Assembly (NCBI GenBank): GCA_030530525.1
Contig: JAUMUT010000004.1
Coordinates: 40,794 to 104,793 of the forward strand
DNA length: 64,000 nucleotides
Direction: 5' to 3'
Source: Capnocytophaga sp.
Lineage (GTDB): Bacteria; Bacteroidota; Bacteroidia; Flavobacteriales; Flavobacteriaceae
Under the pieces are notes generated by a model. That model worked only from the letters and a program-made list of their open reading frames with translations. It was not told the origin of the DNA and did not search any database. A program made the translations under genes and the position numbers. Of the stretch, positions 25,712 through 34,286 are shown piece by piece. Numbering within the stretch: position 1 is the stretch's first letter; each line of letters starts with the position of its first letter.

Positions 25712-26839
25712 ATGAAAAAAATTCAAATGGTAGATTTGAAGGGGCAATATGAGCCTCTTAAAGAACAAATACAAAAATCTTTCAATGAAGTTTTAGAAAC
25801 AACAGCCTTTATAAACGGGCCACAGGTACAGGCTTTTCAGAAAGAATTAGAAAATTATCTTCAAGTAAAACACGTTATCCCTTGTGCTAACGGAACAGAT
25901 GCTCTTCAAATAGCAATGATGGGGCTTGGCTTAAAGCCTGGTGATGAGGTTATTACAGCCGATTTTACTTTTGCTGCAACCGTAGAAGTTATCGCACTTT
26001 TAGGTTTAGTTCCTGTACTTGTAGATGTAGAAAAAGATACTTTTAATATTGATATAGAAGCAATTAAAAAAGCAATTACTCCTAAAACAAAGGCAATTGT
26101 TCCTGTACATTTGTATGGAAGACCTGCCAATATGGAAGCCATTTTGGAAATAGCAAAAGAGCATAATTTATTTGTTATTGAAGATAATGCACAAGCCATA
26201 GGCGCAGATTATACTTTTAAAGATGGTAAAAAGCAAAAATTAGGCACCATAGGCAATGTAGGAGCAACGAGTTTTTTCCCTTCTAAAAATTTAGGTTGTT
26301 ATGGGGATGGAGGAGCTATTTTTACAAATGATGATGAATTGGCGCATATTCTTAAAGGAATTGTAAATCACGGAATGTATGTGCGTTATCATCACGATGT
26401 GGTTGGGGTAAATTCTCGTTTAGATTCTTTGCAAGCCTGTGTTTTAAGAGCAAAATTGCCTCATTTGGATTTTTATAACCAAAGAAGAAGAGAAGCAGCG
26501 AAAAAATATTCTGAAAAATTACAACAAAATCCGAATATTATCGTTCCTGAAATTCCCGAAGGAGAAACATCTCATATTTTTCATCAATATACAATCCGAA
26601 TAATTAACGGGAAAAGAGATAAATTAGCAGAATATTTAACTAAAAATGAAGTTCCATTTGGTATTTATTACCCAATTCCTTTGCATTCTCAAAAAGCATA
26701 CACAGATGAGCGTTACAAAGAAACGGATTTCCCTGTAACCAATCAATTAGTAAAAGAAGTTATTTCGTTACCAATGCATACGGAGCTTGATGAGGAACAA
26801 ATTGATTTTATAACAAAATTAATAGTAGATTTTGTTTAG
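25712..26839 (+). CDS. DegT/DnrJ/EryC1/StrS family aminotransferase
   Basis: PLP-dependent sugar aminotransferase; the family aminates keto-sugars for surface polysaccharides. Motifs: PCANGTDALQIAMMGLG, HLYGRPANME, EDNAQAIGADY and SFFPSKNLGCYGDGGAIFTND, with the PLP lysine in PSKNLG. Length 375 aa is typical. The substrate cannot be set from sequence; a WbpE-like role is possible, but no nucleotide-sugar genes lie nearby. It is probably cotranscribed with yihA. Confidence 0.9.
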   Translation: MKKIQMVDLKGQYEPLKEQIQKSFNEVLETTAFINGPQVQAFQKELENYLQVKHVIPCANGTDALQIAMMGLGLKPGDEVITADFTFAATVEVIALLGLVPVLVDVEKDTFNIDIEAIKKAITPKTKAIVPVHLYGRPANMEAILEIAKEHNLFVIEDNAQAIGADYTFKDGKKQKLGTIGNVGATSFFPSKNLGCYGDGGAIFTNDDELAHILKGIVNHGMYVRYHHDVVGVNSRLDSLQACVLRAKLPHLDFYNQRRREAAKKYSEKLQQNPNIIVPEIPEGETSHIFHQYTIRIINGKRDKLAEYLTKNEVPFGIYYPIPLHSQKAYTDERYKETDFPVTNQLVKEVISLPMHTELDEEQIDFITKLIVDFV

Positions 26840-26864
26840 AAATAAAAAAATATTGTTACCTTTG
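26832..26864 (+). promoter_or_regulatory. Promoter of pdhB: TTG-N22-TACCTTTG
   Basis: TACCTTTG at 26857-26864 with TTG at 26832-26834, a slightly long spacer of 22. It overlaps the end of the aminotransferase gene and gives pdhB its own start 65 bases upstream of the ATG. Confidence 0.6.
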
Positions 26865-26928
26865 CACCGCAAAAAGTAAAAATACAAAAATCTTAAATAT
26901 AAATAAGATATAAAAATTACTAGAAATA

Positions 26929-27906
26929 ATGAGAAAAATACAATTTAGAGAAGCCGTATGTGAGGCAATGAGCGAAGAGATGCGCAGAGACCCATCTGTA
27001 TATTTAATGGGAGAAGAAGTTGCAGAATATAACGGAGCATATAAGGCTTCCAAAGGAATGCTTGACGAATTTGGGCCTAAACGAGTGATAGACACCCCTA
27101 TTTCTGAAAGCGGATTTTCAGGAATTGGTGTAGGGTCTGCAATGAATGGTTGTCGCCCAATTATTGAATATATGACCTTTAACTTTTCTTTGGTTGCTAT
27201 TGACCAAATAATAAGTAATGCGGCTAAAATGCGCCAAATGTCTGGCGGTCAGTTTAATATTCCTATTGTGTTTCGTGGGCCTACTGCATCAGCAGGGCAA
27301 TTAGGAGCTACTCACTCTCAGGCTTTTGAAAATTGGTATGCAAATTGTCCAGGCTTAAAAGTGGTAGTGCCTTCTACTCCATATGATGCTAAAGGATTGT
27401 TAAAATCTGCCATTCGTGATGATGATCCAGTTATTTTTATGGAATCAGAGCAAATGTATGGCGACAAAGGAGAAGTTCCAGAAGAAGAATATACTATTCC
27501 GCTTGGAGTTGCTGATGTGAAACGAGCAGGAAAAGATGTAACTATCGTTTCTTTCGGGAAAATAATAAAAGAAGCATTCAACGCAGCAGATGAATTAGCA
27601 AAAGAAGGCATTGAGTGTGAAATAATTGACTTGCGTACTATTCGCCCAATGGATTGGGAAGCTATTTTTACTTCGGTTAAAAAGACAAATCGTTTGGTAA
27701 TTTTAGAAGAGGCTTGGCCTTTTGCATCTGTTTCCTCAGAAATTACTTACCAAGTACAAGAAAATATTTTTGATTATTTAGATGCTCCTATCCAAAGAAT
27801 AACAACAGCAGATACACCAGCACCATATTCGCCAGCACTATTGGCAGAATGGCTACCAAATGCACAAGATGTTATAAAAGCTGTTAAAAAAGTGATGTAT
27901 AAATAA
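26929..27906 (+). CDS. pdhB: Pyruvate dehydrogenase E1 component, beta subunit
   Basis: Half of the thiamine-diphosphate E1 enzyme that decarboxylates pyruvate. Features: IQFREAVCEAMSEEM start, VYLMGEEVAEYNGAYK, DTPISESGFSGIGVG (contact with thiamine), GATHSQAFENWYANCPGLKVVVPSTPYDAKGLL and EEAWPFASVSSEI. At 325 aa it is a complete beta subunit. The E1 alpha and E2 genes are absent; E3 lies at 53-54 kb. The complex is therefore encoded in scattered pieces, as common in Flavobacteria. It has its own promoter and terminator. Confidence 0.93.
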   Translation: MRKIQFREAVCEAMSEEMRRDPSVYLMGEEVAEYNGAYKASKGMLDEFGPKRVIDTPISESGFSGIGVGSAMNGCRPIIEYMTFNFSLVAIDQIISNAAKMRQMSGGQFNIPIVFRGPTASAGQLGATHSQAFENWYANCPGLKVVVPSTPYDAKGLLKSAIRDDDPVIFMESEQMYGDKGEVPEEEYTIPLGVADVKRAGKDVTIVSFGKIIKEAFNAADELAKEGIECEIIDLRTIRPMDWEAIFTSVKKTNRLVILEEAWPFASVSSEITYQVQENIFDYLDAPIQRITTADTPAPYSPALLAEWLPNAQDVIKAVKKVMYK

Positions 27907-27926
27907 ATATGTTGCGCATAATGATA

Positions 27927-27960
27927 AAAAAGTCTTACTCTTGTAGTAAGGCTTTTTGTT
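27927..27960 (+). terminator. Terminator after pdhB
   Basis: A 13-bp stem (27927-27939 with 27945-27957, one G-U), loop CTTGT and a T-rich tail. Confidence 0.85.
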
Positions 27961-27994
27961 TTTATATAAAAAATAAATAGTTAAAAAAAAGATA

Positions 27995-28891
27995 ATGAAT
28001 TGGCAAACAATATGGAAAGATTATGAATATTATTTACGTATAGAACGAGGAATGTCTGATAATTCTATTGTTTCGTATTTGTTTGATATTCAGAAGTTAA
28101 TAGATTATCTGTCAGAATTTAATATAGAAGAAACACCACAAAATATAAGTGCTGAAACATTACGAACTTTTATTTATGAAAAAGGAAAGAGCCTGAATGC
28201 AAGGTCGCAATCGCGTTTGATATCTTCCTTAAAAAGTTTTTTTAAATATATAATTCTTGAAAATTATCGAGAGGATTTTCCTATGGAATATATTGATACT
28301 CCAAAGTTTGGAATGAAACTCCCCGATACCTTATCTTTGGAAGAAATAGATAAACTTATAAATAGCATAGACCTTTCTTCTGATGAGGGGCATAGAAATA
28401 AAGCGATTGTAGAAACTCTCTACGGTTGTGGCTTGCGAGTTTCTGAATTGGTAGAATTACGACTTTCTGATTTATATTTTGAAGAAAATTTTATCAGAAT
28501 AATAGGAAAAGGAAACAAACAACGCTTAGTTCCTATTAGTGAATATACTCAAAAACAAATATTAATTTATGTTAATAATTGTAGAAATAAATTAAAAATT
28601 CCAAAAGAATTTTCAGATATTGTTTTTCTTAATAGAAGAGGAAAAAAACTAACTCGGGCAATGATTTTTACCATAATTAAGCAATTGGCACAGCATATTA
28701 ATTTACAAAAAAATATTAGTCCGCATACTTTTCGGCATTCTTTTGCTACGCATTTGCTAGAAAATGGTGCCAATTTACGAGCAATTCAGCTTATGCTTGG
28801 ACACGAAAGTATCACAACCACAGAGATTTATACGCATATAGACAAAACATTCCTTCGGGAAGTAATTAATACTTATCACCCACGAAAATAA
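27995..28891 (+). CDS. xerD: Site-specific tyrosine recombinase XerD-type
   Basis: Tyrosine recombinase that resolves chromosome dimers at dif. It has an N-terminal SAM-like core-binding domain (about 1-85) and a C-terminal catalytic domain with arginine in GCGLRVSELVELRL, lysine near GKGNKQR, HTFRHSFATHLLENGA, LGHESITTTEIYTHI (histidine and the nucleophile tyrosine). At 298 aa it is complete and has the conservation of the housekeeping Xer proteins, not an integron or transposon type. XerC versus XerD cannot be fully settled. Confidence 0.92.
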   Translation: MNWQTIWKDYEYYLRIERGMSDNSIVSYLFDIQKLIDYLSEFNIEETPQNISAETLRTFIYEKGKSLNARSQSRLISSLKSFFKYIILENYREDFPMEYIDTPKFGMKLPDTLSLEEIDKLINSIDLSSDEGHRNKAIVETLYGCGLRVSELVELRLSDLYFEENFIRIIGKGNKQRLVPISEYTQKQILIYVNNCRNKLKIPKEFSDIVFLNRRGKKLTRAMIFTIIKQLAQHINLQKNISPHTFRHSFATHLLENGANLRAIQLMLGHESITTTEIYTHIDKTFLREVINTYHPRK

Positions 28892-28931
28892 TAAAAATCC
28901 ATTTTTTTATTGGAAATAAAGAATAAAAAAC

Positions 28932-28961
28932 TTGTAGTTTATGAAATTCTCCGTATCTTTG
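28932..28961 (+). promoter_or_regulatory. Promoter of ychF: TTG-N19-TATCTTTG
   Basis: TTG at 28932-28934, spacer 19, TATCTTTG at 28954-28961, 19 bases before the ATG. Excellent consensus match. Confidence 0.72.
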
Positions 28962-28980
28962 CCTCTTAAAATAAAATAGA

Positions 28981-30072
28981 ATGAAAGCAGGTATTGTAGG
29001 GCTTCCTAATGTAGGAAAATCAACTCTATTTAATTGTTTATCCAATGCTAAGGCGCAAAGTGCAAACTTCCCTTTTTGTACCATAGAACCCAATTTGGGA
29101 GTGGTAAATGTACCAGATACACGTTTGGAAAAGTTAGAAGAACTTGTTAATCCTGAGCGTGTGCTACCCGCAACCGTTGAAATTGTGGATATTGCAGGTT
29201 TGGTCAAAGGAGCAAGTAGAGGCGAAGGACTTGGAAATCAGTTTTTAGGAAATATTCGTGAGTGTAATGCTATTATCCACGTTTTGCGTTGCTTTGATAA
29301 TGACAATATTGTTCACGTAGATGGTAATGTAAATCCTATCAGAGATAAAGAAACTATTGATATTGAACTCCAACTAAAAGACCTTGAAACGGTTGAAAAA
29401 CGTTTGGAAAAAGTTACTCGTGCCGCAAAATCAGGCGATAAAGTAGCACAAAAAGAATTAGAACTTCTAAAACGTTTTCAGCAGGCATTATTGCAAGGTG
29501 TTTCTGCTCGTGCGGTAGAAGTTAGTGAGGAAGAAAGCGAAATAATAAAAGGTTTTCAGCTACTTACTGCTAAGCCTATTTTGTATGTTTGTAATGTAGA
29601 TGAAAAATCTGCGGTTTCTGGCAATAAATATGTAGAAATGGTAAAAGAAGCTGTAAAAACGGAAAACGCAGAAGTTATCGTTCTTGCAGTAGCAACGGAA
29701 GCGGATATTGCAGAGCTTGAAAGTTACGAAGAAAGACAAATGTTTTTACAAGATATTGGTTTGAATGAGCCAGGTGCTTCCGTACTTATTCGTGCCGCTT
29801 ATAAACTGCTTAATTTGCAAACCTATTTCACCGCTGGGGTAAAAGAAGTACGAGCTTGGACTATTCCGATAGGTGCAACAGCTCCGCAGGCAGCAGGCGT
29901 AATCCATTCTGATTTTGAGCGTGGTTTTATTCGTGCCGAAGTGATAGCTTACCAAGATTTTGTGTCATTTGGTAGCGAAGCAAAAGTAAAAGAAGCAGGA
30001 AAAATGAGAGTGGAAGGAAAAGAATATATCGTAAAAGATGGAGATGTAATGCATTTCCGATTCAATGTGTAA
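28981..30072 (+). CDS. ychF: Redox-regulated ATPase YchF (Obg family)
   Basis: Cytoplasmic P-loop protein of the Obg group that prefers ATP; linked to ribosomes and stress. [12 protein letters not shown] is G1, [20 protein letters not shown] is G3 with its extension, and CNVDE replaces the usual NKxD, which explains the ATP preference in this family. The central helical insertion and a C-terminal TGS domain (about 280-362, ending HFRFNV) are present. Length 363 aa is standard. Confidence 0.96.
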   Translation: MKAGIVGLPNVGKSTLFNCLSNAKAQSANFPFCTIEPNLGVVNVPDTRLEKLEELVNPERVLPATVEIVDIAGLVKGASRGEGLGNQFLGNIRECNAIIHVLRCFDNDNIVHVDGNVNPIRDKETIDIELQLKDLETVEKRLEKVTRAAKSGDKVAQKELELLKRFQQALLQGVSARAVEVSEEESEIIKGFQLLTAKPILYVCNVDEKSAVSGNKYVEMVKEAVKTENAEVIVLAVATEADIAELESYEERQMFLQDIGLNEPGASVLIRAAYKLLNLQTYFTAGVKEVRAWTIPIGATAPQAAGVIHSDFERGFIRAEVIAYQDFVSFGSEAKVKEAGKMRVEGKEYIVKDGDVMHFRFNV

Positions 30073-30091
30073 AGAAACTTAATTTTATTTT

Positions 30092-30125
30092 AAAGCCGTT
30101 CAAATAATTTTGAATGGCTTTTTTT
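30092..30125 (+). terminator. Terminator after ychF
   Basis: A 13-bp stem (30092-30104 with 30109-30121, one G-U), 4-base loop, then a T run. Confidence 0.87.
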
Positions 30126-30129
30126 ATTG

Positions 30130-30167
30130 CAAAAATAAAAAAGAGATTACCCAAATGATAATCTCTT
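30130..30167 (-). terminator. Terminator at the end of the nos cluster
   Basis: On the minus strand AAGAGATTA (30167-30159) pairs with TAATCTCTT (30149-30141), 9-base loop, followed by TTTTTATTTTTG. Confidence 0.8.
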
Positions 30168-30209
30168 AAAAATCAATAACTATGAAAAAAAACAAAAAAA
30201 ATCATTAAA

Positions 30210-30992
30210 TTAAAAATCTTTTCGTCTGATTTTATGAATAATTAAAGAAACGATAATTCCTACCCAAGCACAAAGTGTAAGCAAAGAAATCCAAACTCCT
30301 GCACTTGACCCGAAAAATTTCTTAAAAATAGCTCCCGTGTATCCCATCAAGGCAGAAATATCTAACTTTAATAAAATTAAAATACGAGAAAGGTCTATCG
30401 GGTTAAAAAGAGTAGCAATTAATGAAAATTTATCTAACGGATAATCTTTAAAAACTAAAAAACTAATCAAAAACAATCCGTCATAAATAACAGCCATAAA
30501 AAGCCAAACGAAAATAGCTAAGCTAAATCCTTTAATTTTATTTTCATTGTAAAGCCCTATTAAATAAGAAAAACCAACGAAAATAAAATTCAGAAAAACA
30601 CCTGTAATAATTAACATTAAAAAGTTAAAAATTTCTGAAGAAACAGCTAATCCATAAATTAAAAACGGAACGCCAAGCCCAATGATAAGACTTAAACTCA
30701 GAGAGATAGAAATACCAATATATTGTCCTAAGAAAATATTTTTACGTGGAATGGGCTGTGCCAATAGTAGTTCTATAAATTCTCGTGAGTTATAATAATA
30801 CATTACCCCGAAAACAGTGGAAATCAACGGAATAAGTATAGTAATAATATTCATTAATGTAATAACAGACTTTGCTATATCATTGTTAAGAAAAAGCAAA
30901 ATAATACTTAATAAAAGATAAAATCCAAAGTAAAAATAAGTCCAACTACTACGGATAAGGTCAAAAAATGTATATCTAATAATTTTAATCAT
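30210..30992 (-). CDS. nosY: ABC transporter permease for nitrous oxide reductase maturation
   Basis: Membrane half of the NosFY ABC exporter that, with NosD, is needed to build the CuZ sulfur-copper centre of NosZ. About six hydrophobic helices occupy 260 residues; the SREFIELLLAQPIPRKNIFLGQYIG segment (a cytosolic coupling loop) is typical of NosY-type permeases. It overlaps nosF by eight bases and is the last gene of the nos cluster, 40 bases before a terminator. Confidence 0.88.
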   Translation of the reverse strand: MIKIIRYTFFDLIRSSWTYFYFGFYLLLSIILLFLNNDIAKSVITLMNIITILIPLISTVFGVMYYYNSREFIELLLAQPIPRKNIFLGQYIGISISLSLSLIIGLGVPFLIYGLAVSSEIFNFLMLIITGVFLNFIFVGFSYLIGLYNENKIKGFSLAIFVWLFMAVIYDGLFLISFLVFKDYPLDKFSLIATLFNPIDLSRILILLKLDISALMGYTGAIFKKFFGSSAGVWISLLTLCAWVGIIVSLIIHKIRRKDF

Positions 30993-31695
30993 ATTTTTCG
31001 TTTTTTAATAATTCGGCTATAGCTTCTTGAAAATCAGTTTTTTGAGTTTTTTCTAATAATTCTGTTGGAGTTCCTCTGAAATAGATATTTCCTTCAAGAA
31101 TAAAAATAATTTCATCAGAAAGTTCTTCTATAAAGCTCAGAATGTGCGAGGTAATAAGAATGGTTTTACCTTTTTCTTTCTCTCTGATAATGAGCTTTTT
31201 AAGAGCTAAAATAGCGATTGGGTCAAGCCCAGAGGTAGGCTCATCGAGAACAAGATAAGGAACATCAACCATAAAGGTTAAAACTAAATTAACTTTTTGT
31301 TTCGTTCCTCCTGAAAGGTTTCCGAGCGATTTGTGAAGATGTTTCTGTAATCCAAAAAGTTCTATAAGCTCTTTATCGTTGCATTCTTGTTTTTTAATAT
31401 CTTTTATCATAGCAATTAACTCACTAACTTTCAGGTTGTTAGGGAAATTTGCTATTTGTGGTAAATAAGAAATTTGCTCACGATATGCCCATTCATTTTT
31501 TATAGATTTTCCGTTAAAATGAATATCTCCTTTGGACGGGATAACCATACCAAGAAAACTTTTCATAGAAGTAGTTTTCCCAGAACCATTTGGGCCTAAA
31601 ATAGCAATAATTCCGCCATCTTTTATAGAAAAATTAACACCTTTGAGGACTTCTAATTTTCCGTATTTTTTGTGTATATTTTTAAATTCAATCAT
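30985..31695 (-). CDS. nosF: ABC transporter ATP-binding protein for nitrous oxide reductase maturation
   Basis: ATPase subunit of NosFY. Walker A is LGPNGSGKTTSMKS, the signature is LSGGTKQKVNLVL, Walker B is YLVLDEPTSGLDP and the switch histidine is in ILITSHILS. Length 236 aa fits. Identity as NosF comes from position between nosD and nosY, since ABC ATPases are otherwise hard to tell apart. 26 bases separate it from nosD. Confidence 0.9.
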   Translation of the reverse strand: MIEFKNIHKKYGKLEVLKGVNFSIKDGGIIAILGPNGSGKTTSMKSFLGMVIPSKGDIHFNGKSIKNEWAYREQISYLPQIANFPNNLKVSELIAMIKDIKKQECNDKELIELFGLQKHLHKSLGNLSGGTKQKVNLVLTFMVDVPYLVLDEPTSGLDPIAILALKKLIIREKEKGKTILITSHILSFIEELSDEIIFILEGNIYFRGTPTELLEKTQKTDFQEAIAELLKNEKYD

Positions 31696-31721
31696 TCGTT
31701 TAAATAATGTTAAATTGGTCT

Positions 31722-32957
31722 TTATTTTTTAACAAAAGGTCTCATTCGTGGGGTTTCATCAACTAAATTTTCAGGAGTAAAAACAGGAGCTACTTTTTCT
31801 GAAAAATTCAAAATATCAATGAAGAGACTTCGTAATAATACGATACTTTCAGGGGTTTTATTACTGATGTACGAAAATAATTTTACAGGACGATATGGCA
31901 CATCACCAATTTGATTTTTATCAAGATCATAGCCTGTATAATCGCTCCAATAATTATTTTTAAAAGTATTGTCATTCACGCTGTTATCATAAGCAACGTC
32001 AAAAGTATTATTTTCAAAATTGTTATCCCAGAAATGGTTGTCATAACAACCACCTTTGATGCGAACTCCCCAGCCGTTTTCTAAAAATCGGTTTTCGTAG
32101 TAGTTCATACGCGTACAATTTTCTCCATTAATTCCGATAGTGTTTCGGTAAAAAATATTCCCGATAAGTTCAGAATCATAAATTTCTTTAAGTAAAAGCC
32201 CATAAGAAGAAGGTCCCCAATTGTCTTGGAATGTATTTTCTGTCATTTTAACTCGCTTAGAAAACATCACAGCCGCCCCAGCTCCATTGTTTTTAAAGGT
32301 ATTTTTATGATATTCGTTATCATTAGAAAACATAAAGTGCAATCCATAACGTAAGTTGTTGTAACTGAGGTTGTTTTCTATACGCGAACCCGAAGAAAAC
32401 TGAATATAAACCCCATCACGGCAGTTAAATGCTTCATTCCCGATGATGTCAATATCTTCACAACTCCAAAGGTGAATAGCATTTCCAGAATTATATTGTT
32501 GTTTAGGGACACCCGAAATTTTATTGTCTTTTATCGTTCCTTTTTTTCCTTTATTGATGATAATACCGAAATAAATTTGGTCTAAAATATTATCTTCAAT
32601 ATGAAAATTTCGGCATTTTTCAATGTGAATAGAAGCATTCTCAGATGTGGCACTATACGCAACATTGGAAAGCTGAAAGCCTTTAATCGTAACGTTGGAG
32701 GCACGCACCATCAGGATATTGCCTTTAAATTGCCCGTTAATAATAGGTCTATCTTTTCCTAACAGAGTTATAGGCTTGTCAATGAGAATGTTATGCTCCG
32801 GATATACTCCTTTTTGAACAATAATTGTATCGTTTTCTTGGGCTGTTTGTATGGCTTTTTGTATATTATTGACAGGACATTCCTTACAAACATTTATAAT
32901 TTGTGCCTTTCCGTAAAAAGAAAAGCACAAAAGTAGTATTATAAAAATCTTTTTCAA
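31722..32957 (-). CDS. nosD: Nitrous oxide reductase maturation protein NosD, TTG start
   Basis: Periplasmic right-handed beta-helix protein that works with NosFY in copper-sulfur centre assembly of NosZ. It has a signal peptide (KKIFIILLLCFSFYGKAQ) and then parallel beta-helix repeats rich in GxxIxxN patterns (about 60-370), such as RIENNLSYNNLRYGLHFM. The frame starts with TTG at 32957; no in-frame ATG exists before the signal peptide and an in-frame TAA lies upstream, so TTG is the likely start. At 411 aa it is complete. It is 54 bases downstream of nosL. Confidence 0.92.
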   Translation of the reverse strand: MKKIFIILLLCFSFYGKAQIINVCKECPVNNIQKAIQTAQENDTIIVQKGVYPEHNILIDKPITLLGKDRPIINGQFKGNILMVRASNVTIKGFQLSNVAYSATSENASIHIEKCRNFHIEDNILDQIYFGIIINKGKKGTIKDNKISGVPKQQYNSGNAIHLWSCEDIDIIGNEAFNCRDGVYIQFSSGSRIENNLSYNNLRYGLHFMFSNDNEYHKNTFKNNGAGAAVMFSKRVKMTENTFQDNWGPSSYGLLLKEIYDSELIGNIFYRNTIGINGENCTRMNYYENRFLENGWGVRIKGGCYDNHFWDNNFENNTFDVAYDNSVNDNTFKNNYWSDYTGYDLDKNQIGDVPYRPVKLFSYISNKTPESIVLLRSLFIDILNFSEKVAPVFTPENLVDETPRMRPFVKK

Positions 32958-33011
32958 AATCTTTTCTATTAAATATAAATCAAGTTAAATAATAAATCAA
33001 AAACTTGAATT

Positions 33012-33473
33012 TTAATGGTCGTGCATATTATTGGTATTGACAGGAGTGTGTCCTGAATGGAATCTTTTTTGGATAGCCTCCCAGTCATAAAGGTCGCCTC
33101 CTTTTTCTTCTTGTACTTTTTTAGCATCTTCTAAGGAAGAAAAAGCAGCTAAGTTAGCCCCCATAGGACTTTCTATTTGCTTGGAAACCAAGTAAGTAGC
33201 CTTTGTTGCATCTATTAAATTTCCGTCGGGGTTCAAATAATCACAAGTTAAATGTAAGGCAGCATCCTCTTGTTGTGCTTGTATCATACACTCAATGGCA
33301 TCGTATTTAAATGCTTTGGATTTGTTTGTAACTACCTCAGCAGCAAATTGTTGGCTAACGATAGTCATTTTACAGAAAGCACATTCTTCGTGTCCGTAAT
33401 CAATAGGTTGTGGAGTAGGGGAGCAGGCAATAAAAAGTATTGCAAAGCTCAAAAATAAAAATATTTTTTTCAT
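33012..33473 (-). CDS. nosL: Copper chaperone NosL, lipoprotein
   Basis: Outer-membrane or periplasmic copper(I) chaperone for NosZ. The lipobox ends at C17 (ILFIACS). The NosL signature HEECAFCKMTI (C31, C34, M36) is followed by KYDAIECMI. The C-terminus is rich in His and Met (HSGHTPVNTNNMHDH), plausible extra copper ligands. Length 153 aa is typical. It is followed closely by nosD. Confidence 0.93.
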   Translation of the reverse strand: MKKIFLFLSFAILFIACSPTPQPIDYGHEECAFCKMTIVSQQFAAEVVTNKSKAFKYDAIECMIQAQQEDAALHLTCDYLNPDGNLIDATKATYLVSKQIESPMGANLAAFSSLEDAKKVQEEKGGDLYDWEAIQKRFHSGHTPVNTNNMHDH

Positions 33474-33573
33474 TTGTTATTTCTTTTGTTGATTAATAAA
33501 AGAGTTAGTTATTGATTTTTATTTGTGAAATGTAAATATTTGCTTAAAAACAAGTATTTGTTAAAAAATAAAT

Positions 33574-33624
33574 AAAAATCATCTTGAAGATTAGGAGTTA
33601 GAATTAAGCGTCAAGATGATTTTT
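33574..33624. terminator. Hairpin between the NosB-like gene and nosL
   Basis: A 14-bp perfect stem (33574-33587 with 33611-33624), 23-base loop. On the minus strand it is followed by TTTTTATTTATTTTTT, a plausible full terminator inside the nos cluster. Confidence 0.75.
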
Positions 33625-33634
33625 ATGATTAAAC

Positions 33635-34228
33635 TTATTTTTTTCTAGCAATGAAAAAAGCTATAACAGCAAGCAGACCAGCCAAAATCATAGCGATAGT
33701 TCCCCAATGTGGGTAAGACTCTGCATAAAAGTTTAACAACCACTTCCCTCCTAAGAAAGGAGGTTGATAAGCCATTCCTTCTATTTTAATTTGTGCATTT
33801 GGGTTGAGGTTGTGTCCGTAATCATATTCCCATTGATAGAAATCGTACATACCAAGCACACCCGCTATCCCCATTATACCAGCCCAAACCAAAAATAAAA
33901 TTCTTTTACCTGAAAAGGCAAATACTAAACCTAATACAAGCATAGCACCAATGATGTAAGGGAAATATGTAAATTCCCAAAATTCAGCTGGGTGGATATG
34001 TTTCATACCAATATAGTGGTTTAGCAAATTTATATTTTCAATAGTGTGTTCTGATAAATCATCTTTTTCTGCAAAAATGCTTTCATTTCCGTTAATATCA
34101 TTAATCCAAATGTACATTCTAATACCTTCTGGATATTGAGGTGCATCTAATTTTATTTGCCAAATAGGGAAAATAAAAAGCAAAAGTAGCAATAAAGAAG
34201 CTACTATCATTAATAAACGTGCTTTCAT
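33635..34228 (-). CDS. nosB: NosB-like inner membrane protein downstream of nosZ
   Basis: A 197-residue protein with about four hydrophobic helices (6-25, about 95-112, about 115-130 and 175-194) and a periplasmic loop between helices 1 and 2 rich in His, Tyr and acidic residues (YIGMKHIHPAEFWEFTYFP). Clade II nos clusters usually have a polytopic membrane protein, NosB, directly after nosZ; position, size and topology agree. I identify it mainly by context. Its role is not settled in the literature I know; it may aid electron transfer or export. It is separated from nosZ by a strong hairpin. Confidence 0.7.
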   Translation of the reverse strand: MKARLLMIVASLLLLLLFIFPIWQIKLDAPQYPEGIRMYIWINDINGNESIFAEKDDLSEHTIENINLLNHYIGMKHIHPAEFWEFTYFPYIIGAMLVLGLVFAFSGKRILFLVWAGIMGIAGVLGMYDFYQWEYDYGHNLNPNAQIKIEGMAYQPPFLGGKWLLNFYAESYPHWGTIAMILAGLLAVIAFFIARKK

Positions 34229-34244
34229 TGTTTTAAAAGAATTG

Positions 34245-34276
34245 AAAAAAAGGCTGATTATTACCAGCCTTTTTTT
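34245..34276. terminator. Strong hairpin between nosZ and the NosB-like gene
   Basis: A 12-bp perfect stem (34245-34256 with 34265-34276), 8-base loop, with T runs in both directions. In the direction of nos transcription it is a textbook terminator placed after nosZ. Confidence 0.82.
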
Positions 34277-34286
34277 GGTTTATATA

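Noticed and set aside
27995..28891. XerD as integrase of a mobile element
   Set aside because: Flanked by core genes (pdhB, ychF) with no attachment-site repeats and with the length and motifs of the chromosomal dimer resolution recombinase.
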